A DNA stretch of 32,455 nt. Origin: Deltaproteobacteria bacterium (lineage in GTDB: Bacteria; Desulfobacterota; Syntrophia; Syntrophales; Smithellaceae). The notes beneath the pieces were generated by a model that was not told the DNA's origin, did not search any database, and saw only the letters and a program-made list of their open reading frames with translations. Location: positions 1 to 32,455 of the forward strand of contig SBEK01000016.1 of the NCBI GenBank assembly GCA_009668925.1. Reading direction: 5' to 3'. Shown piece by piece: positions 26,149-32,455 of the stretch. The translations under genes and the position numbers were made by a program. Position 1 is the stretch's first letter. Each line of letters starts with the position of its first letter.

Positions 26149-26186
26149 GGGATAATTTCCGCCCCCCTTCGGGCGGGAATTATCCC
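26149..26186 (+). other. Strong intercistronic hairpin without T-run
   Basis: A 16-pair stem (26149-26164 with 26171-26186; GGGATAATT arm, one T-G wobble) closes a six-base CCCTTC loop. No T-run follows, so simple termination is unlikely. It lies 59 bases after the binding-protein stop, a place where such stems often protect the upstream message from 3' decay. Confidence 0.65.
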
Positions 26187-26271
26187 TGATCCGCTGTGAC
26201 CCATCAAACAAAGCACGCTCATGATTTCATCCCGGGCCGGGATTTCAATTTTATAAAGAGGAGAAAAGATC

Positions 26272-28932
26272 GTGGATCATTACAAATTATTTATTGACGG
26301 GGAGTTTGTGGAAGCGGCAAACGGCGATGTATTTGAAACCATTGATCCGGGAACAGGAGCCCCCTTTGCCACCGTGGCGAAAGCGGGCAAGGCGGATGTC
26401 GAAAGAGCGATTGCCGCCGCCAGAAGATCTTTCAACAGCGGGGTCTGGAGCAACTTAAGCCCCGCTGCCCGGGCGGACAAAATTTATGATTTTGCCGATC
26501 AGATCAATCAGCAGACCCTGCGACTGGCTGTCACGGAATCTCAGGATGCCGGACATGTAATCAAGCTCTCCAAATACTGGGGAATGCTGGGATCCGGGAT
26601 CCTGCGCAACCTGGGTTATTACGCCAGCCGCGATTTTCCCTGGCAGGAAGAAATCCCCTATTCGGGCAATGTGTTTGCACCCGGCCGGGAATGGATCCGC
26701 CGGGAACCCATCGGTGTGTGCGTCGGGATCGTCCCCTGGAATTTTCCCGCGAGTATGGCCTTCTGGAAGATCGCCCAGGCGATCATCATGGGCAACAGCA
26801 TCGTGCTGAAACCGGCCACTTCCACACCCCTTACGGCACTGATTATCGCCGAGGCCGCTCAGGCGGCGGGCATCCCCGGAGGCGTCATCAATGTTCTCCC
26901 CGGACCGGGCGCAGCGCTGGGTAAGATCCTGTGCACCCATCCGGACGTGGACAAAATCGCCATCACCGGCAGCACGGAGGTCGGCCGCGAAATCATGAAG
27001 ATGGCGTCCGATACGGTAAAGAAGGTCACTTTGGAACTGGGCGGGAAGTCGGCGAACATCATCCTCGATGACGCCGACATGGATCTGGCGGTCACCGGCG
27101 CCTGTTTCGGGACCTTTTTTCACCAGGGTCAGGTTTGCGAATCGGGAACCCGTGTCCTGGTTTCGGCTAAGATTTATGATGAATTCATTGAGAAAATGAA
27201 GAAAAGGACGGAGGAACTCCGTGTCGGCTACCAGCTTCTGCCCGACAGCCACATCGGGCCACTGGCCAATGCCACCCAACTGGCCACCGTAGAAAGATAC
27301 GTCAAGATCGGACAAGAAGAAGGCGCAACGCTGCTCACCGGCGGAAAGCGGGTGGCGATGCCCGGTCTGGAGGGTGGATACTATTTTTCTCCCACGATCT
27401 TTACGGACGTTAAGAATTCCATGCGCATCGCCCAGGAAGAAATCTTCGGCCCCGTCGTCTGTGTCATTAAATACGACAGCGACGAAGAAGCGGTGGCCAT
27501 TGCCAACGATTCCATTTACGGGTTGGGCGGCGGCGTCTTTTCCCGCAGCAACGCCCGGGCAGTGCATATCGCCGAGCAGATCCGCACCGGAACGGTCTGG
27601 ATCAACAACTATCATATCTTCTCCGACTTCTGCCCCTTCGGCGGCTACAAGCAATCCGGCGTGGGCCGGGAACTGGGGGCGGCAGGGCTTGCCGAATATA
27701 CCCTCGTCAAACGCATCCATGTCAATTCCTTTGCCGCCGTGAAAAGCAACTTCACGATGTCCTGCCTTTCCGATGAAATCAAGGTCGACTTCGTCCAGTA
27801 CAACTGTCCGACCAATGTGATCTCCGGCCACGGAACACTCCCTGCGATCTATAAGGAAATCGTCAACCTCGGATGCAAGCGAGCCCTGATCATGACGGAT
27901 CCGGGAGTCAGAAAAGCCGGTCTCACAAAGCGCGTTGAGGATGCGCTGGTCGAATTCTGCGTGGGGGTTTACGATAACATTGCCCAGGACACGGATCTGG
28001 ATATCGTCGATGCTGCGACGGCCATGGCCCGCGACCTCAAGGTGGACTGTATCGTCAGCGTTGGGGGCGGAAGCGTGATCGACACGGCCAAGGCCGTTTG
28101 CGTGACGCTGAAAAACGGGGGCAAATGCAACGATCACATTGCCATCAACCGACTCCAGGAGCCACAGATTCCGCACATTGTCGTTCCGACGACGTCAGGA
28201 ACCGGGAGCGAAGTGACAAACGTTGCCGTCATCAAGAGCAAGAAAGCCGGTCGAAAGGTTTTCCTGGTGGATCCCCGGATCATTCCCAATACGGCAATTC
28301 TGGATCCGCAATTTACCCTCAACCTGCCCCTTGGTTTAACGGCCACTACAGCGATGGATGCCATGACGCACGCGGTGGAGGCCCTGACCAGCATTATGGC
28401 TCAACCGATTTGCGATGGCCAGGCCCTTCAGGCCATCCGCCTGATTAAAGAGAACCTGCCCAGGGTCATTGCCAATCCGAAGGATGAAAAAGCCAGAAAC
28501 CAGCTTCAGATTGCCGCAACCATGGCGGGCTGGGCCTTTACAATTGCTCAGGTCGGTCTGGGACATGCCATGGCTCATACCGTGGGCATTCTCTATAATG
28601 TGCCTCACGGCGCGGCCTGCGGTATCGTCCTGCCGGCGGTGATGCGCTTCAATGTCGATTTTGCCGCCGACAAATTGGCGATGGTTGCCCGGGCGATGGG
28701 CGTGAACGCGGCGGAAATGGATGACAAAACCGCCGCCCTCGCTGCCGCGGATGCCATTGAGAAATTGATGAAAGAGACGGGTCATCCCCTGCGTCTCAGA
28801 GATGTCGGCGTCCCCGAGGACGGCCTCGACATGGCCGCCTTCCATGCGATCTGCGACACGGCGGCGCTCTTCAACGCCCGGCCCGTGGCCGATCCCGGTG
28901 AGGTCGCCGCGCTGTATAAATCACTTTATTAA
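26272..28932 (+). CDS. Fused aldehyde dehydrogenase / iron-type alcohol dehydrogenase
   Basis: One uninterrupted 886-residue ORF carries two enzymes. Residues about 1-490 form a classical NAD(P)-dependent aldehyde dehydrogenase: VPWNFP (Asn157), ELGGKS (Glu255, general base), GQVCESG (catalytic Cys289) and EEIFGPV. Residues about 505-886 form an iron-containing alcohol dehydrogenase: GGGSVIDTAK, PTTSGTGSEVTN, and metal-binding residues in DAMTH, HAMAH and VPHG. AdhE has the same order, but its acylating half lacks the equivalent Glu; here the hydrolytic catalytic set is complete. It should link alcohol, aldehyde and carboxylate. The start is GTG 26272 with GAGGAG eight bases upstream. Confidence 0.92.
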   Translation: MDHYKLFIDGEFVEAANGDVFETIDPGTGAPFATVAKAGKADVERAIAAARRSFNSGVWSNLSPAARADKIYDFADQINQQTLRLAVTESQDAGHVIKLSKYWGMLGSGILRNLGYYASRDFPWQEEIPYSGNVFAPGREWIRREPIGVCVGIVPWNFPASMAFWKIAQAIIMGNSIVLKPATSTPLTALIIAEAAQAAGIPGGVINVLPGPGAALGKILCTHPDVDKIAITGSTEVGREIMKMASDTVKKVTLELGGKSANIILDDADMDLAVTGACFGTFFHQGQVCESGTRVLVSAKIYDEFIEKMKKRTEELRVGYQLLPDSHIGPLANATQLATVERYVKIGQEEGATLLTGGKRVAMPGLEGGYYFSPTIFTDVKNSMRIAQEEIFGPVVCVIKYDSDEEAVAIANDSIYGLGGGVFSRSNARAVHIAEQIRTGTVWINNYHIFSDFCPFGGYKQSGVGRELGAAGLAEYTLVKRIHVNSFAAVKSNFTMSCLSDEIKVDFVQYNCPTNVISGHGTLPAIYKEIVNLGCKRALIMTDPGVRKAGLTKRVEDALVEFCVGVYDNIAQDTDLDIVDAATAMARDLKVDCIVSVGGGSVIDTAKAVCVTLKNGGKCNDHIAINRLQEPQIPHIVVPTTSGTGSEVTNVAVIKSKKAGRKVFLVDPRIIPNTAILDPQFTLNLPLGLTATTAMDAMTHAVEALTSIMAQPICDGQALQAIRLIKENLPRVIANPKDEKARNQLQIAATMAGWAFTIAQVGLGHAMAHTVGILYNVPHGAACGIVLPAVMRFNVDFAADKLAMVARAMGVNAAEMDDKTAALAAADAIEKLMKETGHPLRLRDVGVPEDGLDMAAFHAICDTAALFNARPVADPGEVAALYKSLY

Positions 28933-28949
28933 ACCTGCCGGAAACGGCA

Positions 28950-28985
28950 TCGGCCTCCTGATTCGAAACCGAATCAGGAGGCCGA
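28950..28985 (+). terminator. Strong hairpin after the ALDH-ADH gene
   Basis: A perfect 16-bp stem (28950-28965 with 28970-28985; TCGGCCTCC arm) closes an AAAC loop, 17 bases after the stop codon. No T-run follows (CTAAAAAG), so it may be a transcript-end or stability element, not a standard intrinsic terminator. Confidence 0.55.
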
Positions 28986-29059
28986 CTAAAAAGTCACCAC
29001 ATTAAAACCGGAGGGCACGGAGGTAAGGACCGAATTGGCGCGATATCGGCAGGGTGCGT

Positions 29060-30376
29060 TTAATCCGTCTCGGCGTCCGGGATGACGATGGTCCCGGAAG
29101 ACTCCGGCGCGGCTTCCACGGCTTTGAGTTTACCGGCGAGCGTCCTTGTCTTCTTTTGTGCATCGTCCACGGAGTTTGTCGCCTGATCCAATCTTCTGCG
29201 CACGGCGTCCAGCGAATCGCCGAACTTCCCGAACGCCGTTTTCACTTCGCCTAAGACTTTCCAGACCTCGCCGGACCGCTTTTGAATCGCCAGCGTGCGG
29301 AAACCCATTTGCAGGCTGTTGAGAAATGCAGCAAACGTTGAAGGGCCGGAAATCACAATCCGGCAGTCGCGCTGCAGGGCGGCAATCAGCGCCGTCCGGC
29401 GGATGACCTCGGCGTAGAGCCCTTCGGACGGCAGAAACATGATTCCAAAATCCGTCGTCCGGGGAGGACAAAGGTATTTCTGGGAGATATCTTTTCCGGC
29501 TTTCCGGATGCCCGCTTCGAGTTGTTTCACGGCATCCTCGGCCGCCGCTACATCGCCCCGCTCCTGCGCCTCCAGCAGACGGGAATAATCTTCTACCGGA
29601 AATTTGGCATCAACCGGAATGAGGACGCAGTCGTCGGGATCTTCGCACTGGCCGGGAAGCTTGATCGCAAACTCAACGAAGTCCGCGCCCTCGCCGCGGG
29701 TATTAACGTTCTTCACATACTGCTCCGGAGACAGGATCTCCTCGAGAAGCGCGCCCAGCTGGACCTCTCCCCAGGTCCCGCGCGCCTTCACGTTGGTCAG
29801 AACTTTTTTCAGATCGCCCACGCCCGTCGCCAGCGTGCGCATGTCCCCCAGCCCCTGATGAACCTGCTCGAGCCGCTCCGATACTTGTTTGAAGGCTTCG
29901 CCGAGCCGCCGCTCCAGCGTGCCCTGCAGTTTTTCGTTGACGGTTTCACGCATCCGGTCGAGTTGGCAGGTGTTGTCCTCCTGGATCTGCTTGAGCTTGC
30001 CGTCGATGACCAGTCGTATTTCCTCCATTTTTTTTTCATTGGCCGCGGTCAGGAGAGCAAGTTGTCTGGCGAAACTTTCCATCTGATCGTTCTGGATTCG
30101 GGCGCCGTCGGCCATACGGGCCTGGACGGAGTCGCCGAAGGATTTCAGCGCTCCGGAAAGTTCCACTCTCTCCTGCTGGGCCTGGGACAGCGTCTCGGTG
30201 CGTGAGCGCGCGATCTCGTCACGGATGGAGCGGTCGGTGCGTTCCTGGGCGCTGCCCAGCGCATCCAACCGGGCGGCAAGCGGCGCGAGATCAACAAAAT
30301 TTCGTCTGAACTGCCAGAGCTGCAACACAACAATGATCAGCAGAAAAGCCAGAATAATGTACAAAAATATTTCCAT
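29060..30376 (-). CDS. rmuC: RmuC-family DNA recombination protein
   Basis: The 438-residue protein has an N-terminal membrane anchor (about 2-23), a long charged coiled coil (about 35-190, rich in Glu, Gln and Arg) and a RmuC domain (about 195-400) with GTWGEVQLGALLEEILSPEQY, DAKFPVEDY and FLPSEGLYAEV. RmuC limits inversions at short inverted repeats and has a predicted nuclease-like fold. The size fits the family. The two C-terminal dozen residues are acidic. The gene follows the lipoprotein gene on the same strand by 88 bases, with a strong hairpin between. Confidence 0.93.
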   Translation of the reverse strand: MEIFLYIILAFLLIIVVLQLWQFRRNFVDLAPLAARLDALGSAQERTDRSIRDEIARSRTETLSQAQQERVELSGALKSFGDSVQARMADGARIQNDQMESFARQLALLTAANEKKMEEIRLVIDGKLKQIQEDNTCQLDRMRETVNEKLQGTLERRLGEAFKQVSERLEQVHQGLGDMRTLATGVGDLKKVLTNVKARGTWGEVQLGALLEEILSPEQYVKNVNTRGEGADFVEFAIKLPGQCEDPDDCVLIPVDAKFPVEDYSRLLEAQERGDVAAAEDAVKQLEAGIRKAGKDISQKYLCPPRTTDFGIMFLPSEGLYAEVIRRTALIAALQRDCRIVISGPSTFAAFLNSLQMGFRTLAIQKRSGEVWKVLGEVKTAFGKFGDSLDAVRRRLDQATNSVDDAQKKTRTLAGKLKAVEAAPESSGTIVIPDAETD

Positions 30377-30392
30377 TAAATCTCTCGAAAGC

Positions 30393-30416
30393 AGGGAACG
30401 GCCCTGGCCGTTCCCT
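30393..30416 (-). terminator. Perfect 11-bp hairpin between the lipoprotein gene and rmuC
   Basis: AGGGAACGGCC (30393-30403) and GGCCGTTCCCT (30406-30416) are perfect complements with a two-base interval. It lies 49 bases beyond the lipoprotein stop and 17 before the rmuC start on the minus strand. The following bases (GCTTTCG) are a poor T-run. A 15-base palindrome, TAGTCTT-A-AAGACTA, lies next to it at 30432-30446. Confidence 0.5.
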
Positions 30417-30464
30417 CACGTCTTAATCTAATAGTCTTAAAGACTACGGCCTATCAGTCTTTCC

Positions 30465-31091
30465 TTAAAACACCTTCTGAAAATCGCGGTCCCTCATGAT
30501 GGTTGTAAAGGCCAGGTCGATGAGCTGGTAGCCGCGCTTTTCCAGCTGGGCCGGATCTTCAGTGGCCGCCGGGGGCATCGTCACGGTGTATTCTTTGTCC
30601 AGCCGGCTGTCGCCGTCCCGGAAAACCAGAACCTTGAATTTGAGTTCCTGGTCTGAAAGCGAGGTCAGAATGAATTGAAATTCGGGAACCCCCTTGGGAG
30701 CACGGTAGCCGGCGGCGGGTCCCCACCAGCCATACCGATACCCGTGGCGATGATAATCCTGATCGTACGTGTAATCGACCAGAGTCACACCGATATGCTT
30801 GAAGGCCTTGGTAAATCCTTTCAGGTACAGCTCTTCGAGCTTCACATTGCCTTCATAGTTCAACTTGTTGTCCGGGCTGGAATAACTGTACGATTTGGTG
30901 TTCTGGGCCTGATTGAAGAAACTGGAGAGACAGAGTTTCTTGCCCTTGTAACGGCTGTAATCCCCGGCCCGAAACGACGGGGAATAACTTTCCTGCTTTA
31001 TCGTGACTTTCGTGCCCCCCGCGCATCCGGAGAGAAAAAAGGCCACAAGGCAAAAGAAAATCAAAACACCCCAGCTCATTTTTATCTTCAT
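30465..31091 (-). CDS. Outer-membrane-type lipoprotein of unknown function
   Basis: The 208-residue protein has a short basic start, a hydrophobic stretch and the lipobox LSGC with Cys23. Residue +2 is Ala, so no inner-membrane retention signal is seen. The mature part has a Tyr/His/Trp-rich stretch (DYHRHGYRYGWWGP) in the middle and ends in a helix-like region. I do not recognise a named domain; the general look (ligand-free alpha/beta, FILTSLSDQELKFKVLVF) resembles small lipoproteins that oligomerise at the outer membrane. AAGGAGG lies about eight bases before the ATG. It diverges from csoR across a short shared promoter region. Confidence 0.85.
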   Translation of the reverse strand: MKIKMSWGVLIFFCLVAFFLSGCAGGTKVTIKQESYSPSFRAGDYSRYKGKKLCLSSFFNQAQNTKSYSYSSPDNKLNYEGNVKLEELYLKGFTKAFKHIGVTLVDYTYDQDYHRHGYRYGWWGPAAGYRAPKGVPEFQFILTSLSDQELKFKVLVFRDGDSRLDKEYTVTMPPAATEDPAQLEKRGYQLIDLAFTTIMRDRDFQKVF

Positions 31092-31152
31092 CTTTCAGTC
31101 CTCCTTTTATTCACGATTAAAATAAGCCCTGCGATTGTTTTACCGAATAAGG

Positions 31153-31182
31153 AATATTGCGATCAAATATCCAAAGAGTCAA
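31153..31182 (-). promoter_or_regulatory. Candidate promoter of the lipoprotein gene
   Basis: On the minus strand TTGACT (31182-31177, five of six), 18 bases, then AATATT (31158-31153, four of six). The -35 box forms part of an inverted repeat, GTCAAG (31178-31183) with CTTGAC (31191-31196), whose other arm is the csoR -35 box. The two promoters are therefore back to back. Confidence 0.35.
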
Positions 31183-31191
31183 GAAAAATAC

Positions 31192-31219
31192 TTGACAGAA
31201 AACCCGGAATGGCTATTAT
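31192..31219 (+). promoter_or_regulatory. Sigma-70 promoter of csoR
   Basis: TTGACA (31192-31197) is a perfect -35 box. After 16 bases TATTAT (31214-31219) matches five of six -10 positions and lies inside the left arm of the CsoR operator. The start site falls near the operator centre at about 31226, leaving roughly a dozen leader bases. Confidence 0.8.
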
Positions 31220-31238
31220 ACCCCCAGGGGGTATAATA
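31214..31238 (+). promoter_or_regulatory. 25-bp perfect palindrome, CsoR-type operator
   Basis: The arms TATTATACCCCC and GGGGGTATAATA flank a single central A at 31226. Five C and five G flanking the centre with AT-rich ends is the style of CsoR/RcnR-family operators. The left arm contains the -10 box, the G-run of the right arm is the only ribosome-binding-like sequence, and the last base is the A of the csoR ATG. Confidence 0.85.
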
Positions 31239-31501
31239 TGGATCAGCAGAAAACAAAAATCATCGGCCGTCTCAGGCGCATCGAAGGTCAGGTGCGGGGT
31301 CTTGCACGCCTCATTGAGTCCGGTGCGCCCTGCGTGGATGTTTTAACGCAGGTGGCGGCCGTCACGTCCGCCATGAAAAAGGCGGGGGCGGCCGTTATTT
31401 CCGCCCATCTGGAGACCTGCCTCACTGACCCGGCGGGAAGAAGCGCTGAGGAGCGCAGCGACTTTCGGACGGCGATCACCCGCTTCATTGACCTGTCGTA
31501 G
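31238..31501 (+). CDS. csoR: CsoR-family metal-sensing transcriptional repressor
   Basis: The 87-residue all-helical protein has the family N-terminus LRRIEGQVRGLARLIE. The metal ligands Cys32, His57 and Cys61 have the 25- and 4-residue spacing of copper(I) sensors of the CsoR type; FrmR and RcnR differ at the last position and CstR lacks the His. It should repress its own operon until metal binds. The start at 31238 overlaps the operator and follows AGGGGG by six bases. The next gene begins 15 bases after its stop. No copper exporter or chaperone gene is in view, so copper as the true signal is an inference from the ligand set. Confidence 0.92.
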   Translation: MDQQKTKIIGRLRRIEGQVRGLARLIESGAPCVDVLTQVAAVTSAMKKAGAAVISAHLETCLTDPAGRSAEERSDFRTAITRFIDLS

Positions 31502-31516
31502 GGAAGGAGAAATTTC

Positions 31517-32455
31517 ATGATCAGCAAGAAAGACTTTCACTTGAACCGCCGCACCTTTTTGAAAATCGGCGCAGGAGCCGCGGCCGTGGCCGGTTTGGGA
31601 ACCCCGAGACCGACGCAGGCAGCTGCCGCCGGGCAGCTCGCAACCCTGATCGATCTCAGCCTCTGCGACGGCTGCGCCGACCGGAAAGTTCCGGCCTGCG
31701 TGAGTTCGTGCAAAGCGATCAATCGAGACAAGATTCCGCCGGTTGTCAAAGACATCCCCGAACCCTGGCCGCGCAAGACCATCGAAGACTGGTCCAAAAA
31801 GAAGGACGTCTTCAATCGTCTGACGCCTTATAATTTTATTTATGTTCACCGGACCCAGGTGGATGGGCAAGCGATATCCGTTCCGCGGCGCTGCATGCAC
31901 TGCGACAGTCCCGCCTGCGCGACGATCTGTCCGTTTTCAGCCAATCACAAGGAAAAGAACGGCGCGGTCGTCATCGATCAGGATAAATGCTTCGGCGGCG
32001 CGAAATGCAAGGACGTCTGTCCGTGGGAAATTCCCCAGCGACAGTCCGGCGTCGGAATCTATCTGGATGTGCTGCCCGGATTCATGGGCAACGGCGTCAT
32101 GTACAAGTGCGATCTGTGCCATGAACGGCTCACGGAGGGCAAACCGCCCGGCTGCGTGGAGGCCTGTCCGAAAAAGGCCATGCTGATCGGCCCGCGCCAG
32201 GAAATCGAAACGATCGCCGTCCAACGCGTCCGCGCCATGAAAGGCTATCTCTATGGAAAGACGGAAAACGGCGGCACAGCAACGCTGTATGTCTCCCCCG
32301 TTTCCTTCGAAAAGATCAATGCCGCGATGGAAAAGAAACCCGGACAGCCGGACATGAAGCCGGATGTCAAACGCCGCATGGCCGCGACTGACCCCCTGGG
32401 GAAAACCGTTTTGGCCGCACCCGTTCTGGGGCTGGTGGCGGCGGGAGCCGCGGGC
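31517..32455 (+). CDS. Tat-exported multi-[4Fe-4S] electron-transfer protein (C-terminus cut by window edge)
   Basis: The ORF starts at ATG 31517 (AAGGAG about eight bases upstream) and runs off the right edge; 313 residues are visible. The N-terminus is a twin-arginine signal (NRRTFLKIG, then AAAVAG). Four cysteine groups follow: Cys50/53/61/65, CMHCDSPACATICP, CFGGAKCKDVCP (Cys158/164/168) and CDLC...CVEACP. This is the HybA/FdnH-type ferredoxin subunit of periplasmic oxidoreductases. The third group has Gly161 where the usual second cysteine is. A hydrophobic segment begins at about 297 and may anchor it to a membrane partner. It is cotranscribed with csoR. Confidence 0.9.
   Translation, partial: MISKKDFHLNRRTFLKIGAGAAAVAGLGTPRPTQAAAAGQLATLIDLSLCDGCADRKVPACVSSCKAINRDKIPPVVKDIPEPWPRKTIEDWSKKKDVFNRLTPYNFIYVHRTQVDGQAISVPRRCMHCDSPACATICPFSANHKEKNGAVVIDQDKCFGGAKCKDVCPWEIPQRQSGVGIYLDVLPGFMGNGVMYKCDLCHERLTEGKPPGCVEACPKKAMLIGPRQEIETIAVQRVRAMKGYLYGKTENGGTATLYVSPVSFEKINAAMEKKPGQPDMKPDVKRRMAATDPLGKTVLAAPVLGLVAAGAAG

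Noticed and set aside
26455..28176. A 573-codon open frame on the minus strand opposite the ALDH-ADH gene
   Set aside because: It is antisense to well-conserved catalytic motifs, has no ribosome binding site of note and its composition is His/Asp/Arg-rich without hydrophobic core pattern.
1..32455. Mobile elements, CRISPR arrays, tRNA or rRNA genes
   Set aside because: No transposase or integrase ORF, no regularly spaced repeats and no cloverleaf or rRNA signature was seen in reading both strands.

Overview
The window looks like a chromosomal stretch of a GC-rich anaerobic Gram-negative bacterium. A deltaproteobacterial (Desulfobacterota) origin, possibly a Syntrophales/Syntrophaceae relative, is my inference from the gene style: many PAS sensor kinases, a homoaconitase-type LeuC, Tat-exported Fe-S proteins, lone LivK-like binding proteins and acyl-CoA synthetases. 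No single marker proves it. I saw no transposase, phage gene, CRISPR array, rRNA or tRNA.

Layout. (1) 1-2347: a membrane sensor kinase cut by the left edge (minus strand) diverges from a small periplasmic CpxP/ZraP-family protein that has a textbook sigma-54 promoter. This is the layout of the zraSR/zraP envelope-stress module. (2) 2353-3252: a PAS-GGDEF diguanylate cyclase. (3) 3357-8220: a leucine biosynthesis operon leuA-leuC-leuD-leuB. It is preceded by a promoter, a 35-codon leader ORF with 11 leucine codons and a strong intrinsic terminator, which together look like a classical attenuator. (4) 8235-11680: genes continuing the same direction: a single-domain response regulator, a stand-alone protein resembling the methionine synthase reactivation domain, and a soluble three-PAS hybrid histidine kinase. 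(5) 11703-14601 (minus): a membrane/HD-domain fusion protein followed by an AMP-forming acyl-CoA synthetase. (6) 14801-15748: a DUF523-DUF1722 protein with a consensus promoter and a terminator. (7) 15989-16879 (minus): HtpX protease. (8) 17046-22109: biotin genes bioD-bioF-bioA (minus), divergent from rnk-bioB (plus). (9) 22220-24451 (minus): a 743-residue protein I do not recognise. (10) 24452-28985: a regulatory region dense in inverted repeats, a LivK-like binding protein and an 886-residue fusion of a hydrolytic-type aldehyde dehydrogenase with an iron-type alcohol dehydrogenase. (11) 29060-31091 (minus): RmuC and a lipoprotein. (12) 31192-32455: a CsoR-type metal-sensing repressor whose -10 box, 25-bp palindromic operator, ribosome binding site and start codon overlap. 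It is followed at once by a Tat-exported multi-[4Fe-4S] protein cut by the right edge.

The most notable items are the leucine attenuator, the CsoR switch wired to an Fe-S electron-transfer protein instead of a copper pump, the hydrolytic ALDH/Fe-ADH fusion beside an orphan binding protein, the membrane-HD fusion, the stand-alone MetH-reactivation-like protein in the tail of the leu operon, and the unrecognised 743-residue protein. All family assignments come from reading motifs; no database search was possible.
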